Shown here piece by piece: positions 35,066 through 43,431 of a stretch of DNA of 64,000 nucleotides. The notes beneath the pieces were generated by a model that was not told the DNA's origin, searched no databases, and saw only the letters and a list, made by a program, of their open reading frames with translations. This DNA comes from Palsa-504 sp963819785 (GTDB lineage: Bacteria > Actinomycetota > Actinomycetes > Streptosporangiales > Streptosporangiaceae). Position 1 is the first letter of the stretch, and each line of letters begins with the position of its first letter. Location of the stretch: positions 124,001-188,000 of the forward strand of contig CAWFXW010000024.1 in the NCBI GenBank assembly GCA_963819785.1. Direction: 5' to 3'. Position numbers and translations under genes: made by a program.

Positions 35066-37606
35066 TCAGATCCCGGTGCCGGTTGCCCAGACCGCGACGT
35101 TGCCCGGCGCGTAGATCACCACGTTGCGGTCGTCCTGGATCATCAGGACACTGCCGGCCCGCCCGCCGGTGTTGCTCGCCCACACCGGTACGTGGCCGGG
35201 CGCGTACACCACGAAATTGCCGTCGGACTGCGCCTCGAAGTCGCTCCCGGGATGGCCGTTGGTGTTGCTCGCCCACACCGGTTTCCCGGCGTCGTACTCG
35301 ACCAGGTTGCCGTCGCCCTGCATGACCAGGACGTACCGGCCGTTCGCCGAGGTGAGCTGCTCCCCGGGGTTCAGCCGTTCCCCTGGGTACAGGACGTTGC
35401 GCGGGGCTTGCCCGTTGGTCGTGAACGCGGTGACCCGGCCCGTGCGGTCGGCCAGGGCGTACCCGGGCCCGGTCCGGGCCAGCCCGACGACCGCCTGACC
35501 GGGGGTGTTTGCCAGCGAGCCGCCGAACCCCGCGGTCCCGAAGGCGAACACCCCGCCGTCGGCGCCCGCGAGCCAGTACCCCCGGCCGTCCGCCGTCGCG
35601 GTGATCGATACCACCGGCGCGTTCAGCGGCCGCCCCGCCATCGACCCGGAGAAGACGGCGTCGCCGAACGCGAACACGCCGCCATCGCCGGCCGCCAGCC
35701 AGTAGCCGTGGCCGGACGGGGTGGCGGCGATCCCGGTCACCGGCCGGTTGAGCGGGTGCCCCGCCATGGAGCCGTAGAACCCGGCGTCGCCGAACGCGAA
35801 CACGCCGCCGTCGCCGGCCACTAGCCAGTAGCCGTGGCCGGACGGGGTGGCGGCGATCCCGGTCACCGGCTGGTTGAGCGGGTGCCCCGCCATGGAGCCG
35901 TAGAACCCGGCGTCGCCGAACGCGAACACGCCGCCGTCCGCGCCCGCTAGCCAGTAGCCGGCGCCGGTCGGCGTGGCCGCGATGCCGACGACGGGCGCGT
36001 TCAGCGTGTGCCCGCCCAGCGAGCCGTAGAAGGGCGCGCCCGCGTAGGCGAAGACCCCGCCGTCCGCGGCGACGACCCACTGACCGAGGCTGGTGCCCGG
36101 CTGGATCGCCACGCCCACCACCGGCACCGTGGTCACGGTCACGCTTAGCCCGTTGTCGTTGAACCAGGTCGCGCCCTCGGCGACCAGGTTGAAATATTCG
36201 GTCACGGTGCCGGCCGCGCTCGGCGCGGTGACCGGGAAGCTGAACGTGCCGGTGCCGCCCGGCGGTACCGAGGCCTGGCTCAGCCGGGCGGGCCGGGTGG
36301 CCGAGACCCAGCCGGGCGCGGTGAGGGCGCTGGTCCGGTCGGCCGGGCGGTAGGTACCGAGCAGGACCGGGTTGCTTCCGGAGGCTGCCCATGTGGCCGT
36401 GCCGCTATTCCGGACCGAGATCGTCACGTTGAACTGCTGACCCGGCCGGGCGTGGCCGAGATCGGCCGTCGTCCCGTCCGGGTTCGTGGCGGTCTGGCTG
36501 ACGAAGGCGTCGAGGTAGGTGGGCAGGGTGGCCGCCGTGACCGGGCTGCTCCGCGGCGACTCGCCCGCGCTGTTCGACGCCGTGACGGTGTAGGTGTGCG
36601 TGGTGTTGCTGGCCAGGCCCGAGACGGTGCAGCTCGTGGTCGGCGCGCTGACCGTGCAGACCGCCGAACTGCCCTCGTAGACGGTGTAGCGCGACGCGCC
36701 GGCGCTCGCCGTCCAGGCGAGCCCGATCGAGGAGGCGGTCCGCGACGTCACCGACAGGACCGGCGCGGCCGGGACGGTGACCGGTGGCGCGGGCGTGCTG
36801 GCGATCGTGCCGGTGACCACGACGGGGTTCGGCACGTGCTTGTCGTTGCCGGTCAGCAGGAACTGCATCGAGGTGGCCGGGCTGCCCGGCGGCTCCGCCG
36901 CCACCGGCACGGTGATGGTGCCGTCCCGGAACCCGGGCGGGATCGTCACCGAGCCGGTGACCGGGTTGGCCAGGGTGCCGCCGTTCTGCGCCTGCTGCGT
37001 GTAATAGATGACGAACTGGTCCGGGTTGTCCGCGGATACCGGCGGGGCGTCGGCCGACAGGCGGACGTGGAAGCTGAGCGTCCCGGTCCCGGTGGGCGGC
37101 GCCACGCCCGTGCCGGCCACCTGGCTGGCCGTGAGGGTGCGCTGGAACTGGCACAGGTCGCTCTTGACGAAGCCGAGCATCTGCGCCGTGGTGCCGCCGT
37201 CCTTGCCCTCGGCGTACGGGACGCCGTTGACCGTCACGCTGAACTTGTGGGTGTACGGCGTGGTCAGGCTGCCCGGCGCCGGCAGCTTGAAGGTGTGCGT
37301 GGATTCCAGCGTGAGCAGTACGGCGCTCTGGGGGGTCCCGCCGTCCGGCGTCATGACCACCGTCTCGGGCGCGACGTTCGTGTTCGTGACCACCAGCGTG
37401 GCCGGGTCACCGACGAAAGCGTCGTATTCGCCCTCGCTGGTCCCGGACAGGTCATCGCCGGCCAGCCCGAGCTCGCCGCACGTCTGGCTCGGGCTGGCCG
37501 TGGCAGCCAGCGCCCGCAAGCCGGGAACCGAGATGAACGTGCAGGCCAGGGCCGCCATCAGGGCGACCCGGACGAGCCGCCCGGATCCGGAGAAAAGATG
37601 TATCAC
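35066..37606 (-). CDS. Large secreted protein: FN3 + Ig-like + propeller repeats + bulb-type lectin
   Basis: About 846 residues from GTG 37606, which follows GGGGGGAG (a TTG at 37624 is possible). Signal peptide about 1-41 (VALMAALACTFISVPGLRAL). A beta-rich N-terminal region is followed by a fibronectin III domain (about 287-368, SIGLAWTASAGASRYTVYEG) and an NBR1-like Ig domain (about 372-480). Five 42-residue repeats follow, built on GYWLAGADGGVFAFGDAGFY, and look like propeller blades. The C-terminal mannose-type lectin has three sugar-binding motifs (QGDGNLVEY, QSDGNFVVY, QDDRNVVIY); one is degenerate. Probably a surface or matrix carbohydrate-binding protein. No catalytic domain seen. 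Confidence 0.88.
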   Translation of the reverse strand: MIHLFSGSGRLVRVALMAALACTFISVPGLRALAATASPSQTCGELGLAGDDLSGTSEGEYDAFVGDPATLVVTNTNVAPETVVMTPDGGTPQSAVLLTLESTHTFKLPAPGSLTTPYTHKFSVTVNGVPYAEGKDGGTTAQMLGFVKSDLCQFQRTLTASQVAGTGVAPPTGTGTLSFHVRLSADAPPVSADNPDQFVIYYTQQAQNGGTLANPVTGSVTIPPGFRDGTITVPVAAEPPGSPATSMQFLLTGNDKHVPNPVVVTGTIASTPAPPVTVPAAPVLSVTSRTASSIGLAWTASAGASRYTVYEGSSAVCTVSAPTTSCTVSGLASNTTHTYTVTASNSAGESPRSSPVTAATLPTYLDAFVSQTATNPDGTTADLGHARPGQQFNVTISVRNSGTATWAASGSNPVLLGTYRPADRTSALTAPGWVSATRPARLSQASVPPGGTGTFSFPVTAPSAAGTVTEYFNLVAEGATWFNDNGLSVTVTTVPVVGVAIQPGTSLGQWVVAADGGVFAYAGAPFYGSLGGHTLNAPVVGIAATPTGAGYWLAGADGGVFAFGDAGFYGSMAGHPLNQPVTGIAATPSGHGYWLVAGDGGVFAFGDAGFYGSMAGHPLNRPVTGIAATPSGHGYWLAAGDGGVFAFGDAVFSGSMAGRPLNAPVVSITATADGRGYWLAGADGGVFAFGTAGFGGSLANTPGQAVVGLARTGPGYALADRTGRVTAFTTNGQAPRNVLYPGERLNPGEQLTSANGRYVLVMQGDGNLVEYDAGKPVWASNTNGHPGSDFEAQSDGNFVVYAPGHVPVWASNTGGRAGSVLMIQDDRNVVIYAPGNVAVWATGTGI
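35690..35960. repeat. 126-bp near-identical repeats in the propeller region
   Basis: The DNA encoding neighbouring 42-residue blades is nearly identical over more than 100 bp with a 126-bp period (for example AGTAGCCGTGGCCGG at 35701 and 35827), showing recent in-frame duplication. Confidence 0.85.
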
Positions 37607-37706
37607 GGCAACTACTCCCCCCAATCGGTCTCAGTGTCAGTGCTGCAACTACGGGAGGACGGGGCGCATCGGTTCGCCGGTTCGGCACATTTCGCCCGCG
37701 GTGAAG

Positions 37707-37758
37707 CGGTAGCCTGGTCCCTGGCCGGCATTACTTTGGGTAATCGAGTTGGCTACCG
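37707..37758. promoter_or_regulatory. Inverted repeat in the divergent promoter region
   Basis: CGGTAGCC (37707-37714) and GGCTACCG (37751-37758) are perfect 8-bp inverted halves around a shorter ATTAC-N5-GTAAT repeat. They lie between the secreted lectin gene and the secreted peptide gene. It may be a shared operator or hairpin. Confidence 0.4.
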
Positions 37759-37816
37759 AACGTGAATAGAATCGGATCCCCGGGGAATACCTGATCTCGT
37801 CAGCGAGGGGCACCAC

Positions 37817-38023
37817 GTGAAGCTGAGGACCCGCGTCGCCGGCGTATCCGCGGCGACGGCGGCGGCGGTCGCGATGATGGGACCGTCGGCGTTCGCGCAG
37901 TCAGCACCGTTCAGCATCCTGTCCGGGAGCACAGTGAACGCGCTGCTCTCGATCCCGGTCAACGGCTGCGAGGTCGCCGCGGGCATCCTCGCCTTCGCCG
38001 ACGCCGGCTGCTTCGACGGCTAG
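37817..38023 (+). CDS. Small secreted two-cysteine peptide (chaplin-like in layout)
   Basis: 68 residues from GTG 37817, with GAGGGG upstream. Sec signal about 1-28 (AAAVAMMGPSAFAQ). The mature part is about 40 residues, SILSGSTVNALLSIPVNGCE followed by a hydrophobic stretch with the second Cys near the end. Hydrophobicity, size and Cys pair recall short chaplins, but the diagnostic chaplin sequence is not seen. Divergent from the lectin gene. Confidence 0.65.
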   Translation: MKLRTRVAGVSAATAAAVAMMGPSAFAQSAPFSILSGSTVNALLSIPVNGCEVAAGILAFADAGCFDG

Positions 38024-38124
38024 CCCCGCGTGGCCCGGGCGCGGGAGTCCGTCAGGGCTCCGGCGCCCTTCGTCTATCCTGGTCACCGCAGCACGTCCGG
38101 TACCCCGTGAGGACTGGAACGACG

Positions 38125-39054
38125 ATGACTCCTGACCACCCGGCCCGCCCCGAGCCCATCCCGGCCGTACCCCATCCGGCCCGGCTGGCCGTCGGCGTGA
38201 TCGGCGCCGGGCGGGCCGGCACCGCCCTGGCCGCCGCCCTGGCGCGGGCCGGCCACCAGGTGGTGGCCGCCTCCGCGGTGTCCGAGGCCTCCGTGCGGCG
38301 GGCCCGCGCGGCCTTTCCCGCCGCGGTCATCGCGGAACCCAGCCAGGTCCTCCGCCGCGCCGACCTGGCCCTGCTCACCGTGCCCGACGACGTGCTGCCG
38401 GGCCTGGTGGCCGGGCTGGCCGCCACCGAAGCCCCGATGCAGGGCCGCATGCTGGTGCACGCCAGCGGACGCCACGGCCTGGCCGTGCTCGAGCCCGCCG
38501 CGCGCCGCGGCGGCCTGCCGCTGGCGTTGCATCCGGTGATGACGTTCACCGGGCGTGACGACGACGTGGACCGGCTGGTCGGCACCAGCTTCGGGGTCAC
38601 CGCGCCCGAGGTACTGCGCCCCGCGGCCGAGGCCCTGGTCATCGAGATGGGCGGCGAGCCGGTGTTCATCGCCGAGGAGCACCGAGACCTGTACCACGCC
38701 GCCCTCGCGGGCGCCGCCAACCACCTGATCACGCTGGTGGCGCAGGCCCAGGACCTGCTCCGGGCGGCCGGGGTACCCGACCCGGCCCGGCTGCTGGGGC
38801 CGCTGCTGTCCGCGGCCCTGGACAACGCGCTGCGGTTCGGTGACGCGGGCCTGACCGGGCCGGTGGCCCGCGGTGACGCGGACACGGTGGCCGCGCACGT
38901 GGCCGCGCTGGATGCCGAGCCGGCCGCCTCGCCCGCCGCGGTCGCCGCCTACATCGCCATGGCCCGGCTGACCGCCGACCGCGCGCTGGCCACCGGGCTG
39001 CTCAAGCCCGCCGACGCCGAACGCCTGCTCGGCGTCCTCGGCGGCCGCCCATGA
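38125..39054 (+). CDS. Rossmann-like/DUF2520 oxidoreductase-like protein
   Basis: 309 residues from ATG 38125; a GTG at 38107 is also in frame. The N-terminal Rossmann fold has VGVIGAGRAGTALAAAL. The DUF2520 helical domain has HPVMTFTG and EEHRDLYHAALAGAANHLI. It resembles 6-phosphogluconate/ketopantoate-reductase-like dehydrogenases and is encoded ahead of panC in many actinobacteria; a ketopantoate-related role is possible but unproven. It overlaps panC by four bases (ATGA). Confidence 0.88.
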   Translation: MTPDHPARPEPIPAVPHPARLAVGVIGAGRAGTALAAALARAGHQVVAASAVSEASVRRARAAFPAAVIAEPSQVLRRADLALLTVPDDVLPGLVAGLAATEAPMQGRMLVHASGRHGLAVLEPAARRGGLPLALHPVMTFTGRDDDVDRLVGTSFGVTAPEVLRPAAEALVIEMGGEPVFIAEEHRDLYHAALAGAANHLITLVAQAQDLLRAAGVPDPARLLGPLLSAALDNALRFGDAGLTGPVARGDADTVAAHVAALDAEPAASPAAVAAYIAMARLTADRALATGLLKPADAERLLGVLGGRP

Positions 39055-39150
39055 GCCAGCCCTGGCTGCCGCCGCCCATGAGCCAGCCCTCGCCGCCGCC
39101 CATGAGTCAGCCCTCGCTGTCGCCGCCCATGAGCCGGCCCTCGCCGCCGC
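39051..39150. repeat. 24-bp repeat with serial ATG codons at the panC start
   Basis: Units close to ATGAGCCAGCCCTCGCCGCC repeat four times in frame, giving ATGs at about 39051, 39078, 39102 and 39129. Confidence 0.85.
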
Positions 39151-40037
39151 CGGCCGTGCTGCGGACCAAGGCCGGGCTGGCCGCCGTGCGCCCGGGCCTG
39201 CCCGCACCGGTGGTCCTGGTGCCGACCATGGGCGCGCTGCACGCCGGGCACCGCGCCCTGCTGCGGGCGGCCCGCGCCGCCGCCGGGCCGTCCGGCAGCG
39301 TGATCGTGTCGGTCTTCGTCAACCCGCTGCAGTTCCGGCCGGGCGAGGATCTGGACCGGTATCCGCGGACCCTGGACGACGACCTGGCCATGTGCGCGCA
39401 GGAGGGGGTGCGCGCCGTCTTCGCCCCGCCGGCCGCCGAGATGTACCCGGGCGGGCCGCCGCAGGTGACCGTGGACCCGGGACCGGCGGGCCAGGTATTT
39501 GAGGGCGAGTTCCGGCCCGGCTTCTTCGTCGGCGTGCTGACCGTGGTGCTCAAGCTTTTCCACCTGGTCCGCCCCGATGTCGCGGTGTTCGGGGAGAAGG
39601 ACGCGCAGCAGCTCGCGCTGGTCCGCCGGATGGTGGCCGACACCAACCTGGGCCTGGTCATCGAGGCGGTGCCGACCGTGCGTGACGCCGATGGGCTGGC
39701 CACCTCAAGCCGGAACCGGTACCTGTCGGCCGCCGACCGCGAGCTGGCGCTCACCCTGCCCCGTGCGCTGCGGGCCTGCGAGGCCCTGGCCGGCGCGGGC
39801 GCGGGCGCCGAGGCGGCGCTGAGCGCCGCGCGGGAGGTGCTCCGCGGCGCACCCGCACTGGCGGTCGACTACGTCGCCGTGGTCGATCCGCACACGTTCG
39901 GCCCGGCCGGGCCGGGCCCCGCGCTGATCGTGGCGGCGGTCACCGCGGGCGGCACCCGGCTGATCGATAACGTGCCGGTCCTGCTGACCGGCGGCCAGAA
40001 CCCGGAAAGGGATTTCCGCGATGCTGCTGACCATTGA
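39051..40037 (+). CDS. panC: Pantothenate synthetase
   Basis: Condenses pantoate and beta-alanine with ATP. 328 residues with PTMGALHAGH, VFVNPLQFRPGEDL, RPDVAVFGEKDAQQL and SSRNRYLS. The first 34 residues are four MSQPSPPP-like units encoded by a 24-bp repeat. Each unit begins with ATG, so translation could start at any of four sites. panD, usually next, is absent; coaX begins 17 bases inside the panC end. Confidence 0.96.
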   Translation: MSQPWLPPPMSQPSPPPMSQPSLSPPMSRPSPPPAVLRTKAGLAAVRPGLPAPVVLVPTMGALHAGHRALLRAARAAAGPSGSVIVSVFVNPLQFRPGEDLDRYPRTLDDDLAMCAQEGVRAVFAPPAAEMYPGGPPQVTVDPGPAGQVFEGEFRPGFFVGVLTVVLKLFHLVRPDVAVFGEKDAQQLALVRRMVADTNLGLVIEAVPTVRDADGLATSSRNRYLSAADRELALTLPRALRACEALAGAGAGAEAALSAAREVLRGAPALAVDYVAVVDPHTFGPAGPGPALIVAAVTAGGTRLIDNVPVLLTGGQNPERDFRDAADH

Positions 40038-40815
40038 CATCGGCAACACCAATACGGTGCTCGGGGTATTCGACGGCGACCAGGTGATTGACCACTGGCG
40101 GATAGCCACCGTCCCGGACCGGACCGCGGACGAGCTCGCCGTCGTGCTGCATGGCCTGCTGGGGCGCAGCGCGGCCTTTAGCGAAAGGGAAATCCACGGC
40201 ATTTCGCTGTGCTCGACCGTGCCCTCGGTGCTGCACGAGATGCGCGAGATGTGCCAGCGTTATTACGGTGACCTGGCCACGGTCATCGTCGAGCCGGGGG
40301 TAAAGACGGGCGTCCCGGTCCGCACCGACAACCCCAAGGAAGTGGGCAGCGACCGCATCATGAACTCGCTCGCCGCGGTGCACCTTTATGGCGGGCCGGC
40401 GATCGTGGTGGACTTCGGGACCTCGACCAACTTCGACGCGGTGAGCGCGCGGGGCGAGTTCGTCGGCGGCGCGCTCGCCCCCGGAATCGAGATATCGGTC
40501 GACGCCCTGTCCCGCCGCGCCGCTCAGCTGCTCAAGGTCGAATTGACCCGGCCGCCCCGGGTGGTGGGCAAGAATACCGTCGAGTCGATGCAATCCGGCA
40601 TCATCTACGGCTTCGCCGCCCAGGTGGAGGGAATTGCCAGCCGGATGGCGCGCGAACTCTCGCCCGATGACCCCGGGGCGGTGACCACGATCGCCACCGG
40701 CGGCCTGGCGCCGCTGGTCCTGGGCGAGGTCAGCGTCATCGATTACTACGAGCCGTGGCTCACCCTGATCGGCCTGCGGCTGGTCTACGAGAAAAACGCG
40801 GAGTCCGACGGATAG
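40021..40815 (+). CDS. coaX: Type III pantothenate kinase
   Basis: First step of CoA synthesis. 264 residues. It shows the phosphate-binding TIDIGNTNTVLGVF at residue 4, PKEVGSDRIMNSLAA, VVDFGTSTNFDAV and GGALAPGIEIS. Overlaps panC by 17 bases. The stop is 7 bp from the stop of the convergent NlpC/P60 gene. Confidence 0.97.
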   Translation: MLLTIDIGNTNTVLGVFDGDQVIDHWRIATVPDRTADELAVVLHGLLGRSAAFSEREIHGISLCSTVPSVLHEMREMCQRYYGDLATVIVEPGVKTGVPVRTDNPKEVGSDRIMNSLAAVHLYGGPAIVVDFGTSTNFDAVSARGEFVGGALAPGIEISVDALSRRAAQLLKVELTRPPRVVGKNTVESMQSGIIYGFAAQVEGIASRMARELSPDDPGAVTTIATGGLAPLVLGEVSVIDYYEPWLTLIGLRLVYEKNAESDG

Positions 40816-40822
40816 GGACCGG

Positions 40823-41815
40823 CTAGCCGATCCGGACCGCGCCCACGTAGGCGCCCCAGTACACCGGCTCCACGCGGACCACCTCGCCGAAGTCCGGCGC
40901 GTCCACCATCAGCCCGTCGCCCAGGTAAATACCCACGTGGGAAATGTCGGCGAAGAAGAACACCAGATCGCCGGGCTCCAGGTCGGCTCGCGAGACATGG
41001 ACGCCGGAATTCCACAGGTCGCCAGTAAAGTGCGGAAGCGAGATCCCTTCCTGGACGAACGCCCAGACCACCAGGCCCGAGCAGTCGAATTCGCCTGGTC
41101 CGGCCGCTCCCCAGATGTACGGATCGCCGCGCCGGGACAGCGCGGCCGTCAGGGCCTGGGCGCCGACCGTGTTCGCGGTCGGGATGCTGATGTCGGGGTA
41201 CTGCCCGGTCTGGGTGAAGATCGCCATGGCCTGCTTCATCGCCGCGCTGTTGACCTGGTTGATCTTGGCGTCGATGGCCTGCTTCTTGGCGTTCATCTGG
41301 CTCTGCAGCACCTGCACGGTGGCGATCTGCTGGTCGGCGGTCTGGCGGGCGCGCTGGTCCTGCTCCTCCATCGTGGCCAGTATGCTGACCTTGTCGCCGC
41401 TGGCCTGATCCAGCTCGGTGATGGTAGAGGCCTGGCTGAGGAACTGCTCCGGGTTGCCGACGGTGAGCGCCTGCAGAGTGGGGTCGAGCCCGGCGTTCAT
41501 GTAGTTTTCCGCGGCCAGCTGGGCGATGGCCGCCCGGCCGCTGGCCAGCGCCGCCGCGTCCCGGTTGGCGGCCTGCGTGGCGACCTTCACGTTGGCCTGG
41601 GCCCGGCTGACCTGGATGCGCAACCCGTCGAACTGCTCGCTCAGCGAGTTGATCTGGGTTTCCAGTTGCTTGGCCTGTGCGACCAACTCGGTCAGCGTGG
41701 GCTTCGGCGCGGTGGTCTTGGCCATGCTGTCCGTGGCCGGGACGAGCAGGGCAAGCGCGGTCGTGGCGGCGGCCAGGCAGGCCGCTCCGCTCAGTTTGCG
41801 CACAGCGATGCACAA
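40823..41815 (-). CDS. Secreted NlpC/P60 peptidoglycan endopeptidase (RipA-like layout)
   Basis: 330 residues. Signal peptide about 1-32. A long coiled coil spans about 38-200 (LVAQAKQLETQINSLSEQFD). The C-terminal NlpC/P60 domain has the catalytic Cys in FDCSGLVVWAF and His in ISHVGIYLGDG. It cleaves stem peptides outside the cell during growth or division; the coiled coil probably inhibits or anchors it. Four 55-bp structured repeats precede the start. Confidence 0.93.
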   Translation of the reverse strand: MCIAVRKLSGAACLAAATTALALLVPATDSMAKTTAPKPTLTELVAQAKQLETQINSLSEQFDGLRIQVSRAQANVKVATQAANRDAAALASGRAAIAQLAAENYMNAGLDPTLQALTVGNPEQFLSQASTITELDQASGDKVSILATMEEQDQRARQTADQQIATVQVLQSQMNAKKQAIDAKINQVNSAAMKQAMAIFTQTGQYPDISIPTANTVGAQALTAALSRRGDPYIWGAAGPGEFDCSGLVVWAFVQEGISLPHFTGDLWNSGVHVSRADLEPGDLVFFFADISHVGIYLGDGLMVDAPDFGEVVRVEPVYWGAYVGAVRIG

Positions 41816-41818
41816 TAT

Positions 41819-42030
41819 CGGACTCCAGGCCGGTTGCTCAGCCGACTCCGGGAACTTTCAACCAGGCGCGCGCTGGACGCCGAGCCGGTTGGTCCGCCGG
41901 CTCTGCGAGCTTCCGGCCCGGGCCGCGCCGGACCCTAGTCCGGTTACTCCGCCGGCTCTGCGAGCTTCCGTGAGGGGCGGTGCCGGACCCTAGTCCGGTT
42001 ACTCCGCCGGCCCGGGACTTTCGGCCGCGC
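41819..42030. repeat. Four tandem 55-bp structured repeats upstream of NlpC/P60 gene
   Basis: Copies begin at about 41819, 41873, 41928 and 41983. On the minus strand each has a short hairpin (GCTC-GCA-GAGC in two copies), a CCGG-N8-CCGG step with GGAGTAACC, and in the two outermost copies a perfect CCGGAC-TAGG-GTCCGG hairpin. The copy nearest the gene is most diverged. They lie in the 5' leader or promoter of the NlpC/P60 gene, and also ahead of the divergent GNAT gene. Confidence 0.8.
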
Positions 42031-42077
42031 TGCCCCGCCCGCCCGGGCCCGGCCCCAGCGGCTATCGTGGACGCGCT

Positions 42078-42593
42078 ATGGCATACACGATCAGGCCCGC
42101 GCGCACTCGCGACGTGCCAATGATCCGCAAGCTGATCGACTCCAATGTGGAGTCTGGACGTTTGCTGAGTAAAGCCACTGTGACGCTCTACGAAGACGTC
42201 CAGGAGTTCTGCGTAGCAGAACTGGTTGATGACGCTTCGCTGGCTGGCTGTGGCGCATTGCACGTGATGTGGGAGGATCTCGCCGAGATCCGGACCGTGG
42301 CTGTTGTGCCCGGCCGCCAAGGGCTCGGTATCGGCCACGCGATCGTCGGCGAGTTGCTGGCCCGGGCCAGCGTGCTCGGGGTGCGCCGTGTGTTCTGCCT
42401 TACTTTCGCGGTCGACTTCTTCGCCCGCCACGGATTCCAGCCCATCAACGGTACTCCCGTGGCCGCAGAGGTGTACTCGGAGCTATTGCGTTCCTATGAC
42501 GAGGGCGTCGCCGAGTTTCTCGACCTGGAGCGGGTAAAGCCCAACACGTTGGGCAACACCCGCATGCTGTTGCGCCTCTTACCGGAGCGATGA
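42078..42593 (+). CDS. ArgA-like amino-acid N-acetyltransferase (GNAT)
   Basis: 171 residues: IRPARTRDVPMIRKLID at the N-terminus, the acetyl-CoA loop VPGRQGLGIGHAIV, and FFARHGFQPI near the C-terminus. It resembles mycobacterial Rv2747-type N-acetylglutamate synthases, so a role in arginine synthesis is likely, but substrate specificity is not shown. It is followed by a small membrane protein and lsr2. Confidence 0.82.
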   Translation: MAYTIRPARTRDVPMIRKLIDSNVESGRLLSKATVTLYEDVQEFCVAELVDDASLAGCGALHVMWEDLAEIRTVAVVPGRQGLGIGHAIVGELLARASVLGVRRVFCLTFAVDFFARHGFQPINGTPVAAEVYSELLRSYDEGVAEFLDLERVKPNTLGNTRMLLRLLPER

Positions 42594-42671
42594 AATGAGC
42601 ATCTGCGTTACGCACGAGACGGCACGAGCCCAGCGGACTCCGGTCCGCGGGAGCTGATGGGGAGCGGAGCC

Positions 42672-42821
42672 ATGTGGCAAGACCTCGCAGCGCTGACGCC
42701 GCCCCTGGTAGTTTGCGTGGCGTTCATCATCGGCCTGGTCATCTTCCTGCGCCGGCAGCTGGGCCCCCGGCGCGACGGCACGCCTCGCGACCGGCGCCGA
42801 TCGCGTGACCGGCGGTCTTGA
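42672..42821 (+). CDS. Small membrane protein (49 residues)
   Basis: ATG 42672 follows GGGGAGCGGAG. One hydrophobic helix (PLVVCVAFIIGLVIFL, residues about 11-27) is followed by a highly basic tail rich in Arg-Asp pairs. Unknown function. It lies between the GNAT gene and lsr2. Confidence 0.6.
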   Translation: MWQDLAALTPPLVVCVAFIIGLVIFLRRQLGPRRDGTPRDRRRSRDRRS

Positions 42822-43036
42822 TATTTCACGGAACGGCTAGGTATATGCGAACCTGGCAGAACAAGTTGCACTGGAAGTGGCGGAACGGTTCAGCCTCCAT
42901 CTTCTCGGCCATCTTCTCGGCATGGCGCGCTAGCTATGCATCAATACGCGATTACGGAGAGTAACTGCGGTCCGGGGCCCCTCAATGTCGGATGGCCGCT
43001 ACCAGACAGATTATGCGTGAATCGGTAGCAGCTGAA

Positions 43037-43064
43037 TTGTCAAAGACAAGGGCTTGGGTATATG
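43037..43064 (+). promoter_or_regulatory. lsr2 promoter (predicted)
   Basis: TTGTCA (43037-43042) and TATATG (43059-43064) are 16 bp apart, 44 bp before the lsr2 ATG. TTGTC-AAA-GACAA at the -35 is a palindrome. The surrounding 280 bp are AT-rich for this genome, which suits Lsr2 self-binding. Confidence 0.5.
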
Positions 43065-43107
43065 TTTAACATCCGAAATAGGTTGCTCCGTCAGAAGGGC
43101 CGATTCG

Positions 43108-43431
43108 ATGGCACAGAAGGTGCAGGTACTTCTCGTCGACGATCTCGATGGGAGCGAGGCTACAGAGACCGTAGCGTTTGGACTCGATGGCGCCTCGTAT
43201 GAGATCGATCTCAGTACTGGCAACGCAGGCAAGCTTCGTAAAGAGCTTGCTCACTATGTGGAGCACGCGCGCAAAGCAAGTGCTCCGGCTCGCCGTCGCC
43301 GGACGCGCACCGGTCCCGGCCGTGAGCGCAGTGCGCAAATCCGCGCGTGGGCGAAGCAGCGCGGATACAAGGTCAATGAGCGCGGCCGCATTCCGGCGAA
43401 CATCGTCGCGGAGTACGAAGCCGCCCACTAG
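43108..43431 (+). CDS. lsr2: Nucleoid-associated protein Lsr2
   Basis: Lsr2 bridges AT-rich DNA and silences acquired genes. 107 residues from ATG 43108 (GAAGG upstream). The N-terminal dimerisation part is QVLLVDDLDGSEATETV. The C-terminal DNA-binding domain contains IRAWAKQRGYKVNERGRIP, with the AT-hook-like RGR. It lies upstream of clpC, a conserved order. Confidence 0.96.
   Translation: MAQKVQVLLVDDLDGSEATETVAFGLDGASYEIDLSTGNAGKLRKELAHYVEHARKASAPARRRRTRTGPGRERSAQIRAWAKQRGYKVNERGRIPANIVAEYEAAH

Noticed and set aside
41819..42030. c-di-AMP (ydaO-type) riboswitch ahead of the NlpC/P60 gene
   Set aside because: Looked for because such riboswitches control similar genes, but the repeats do not show the known conserved core.
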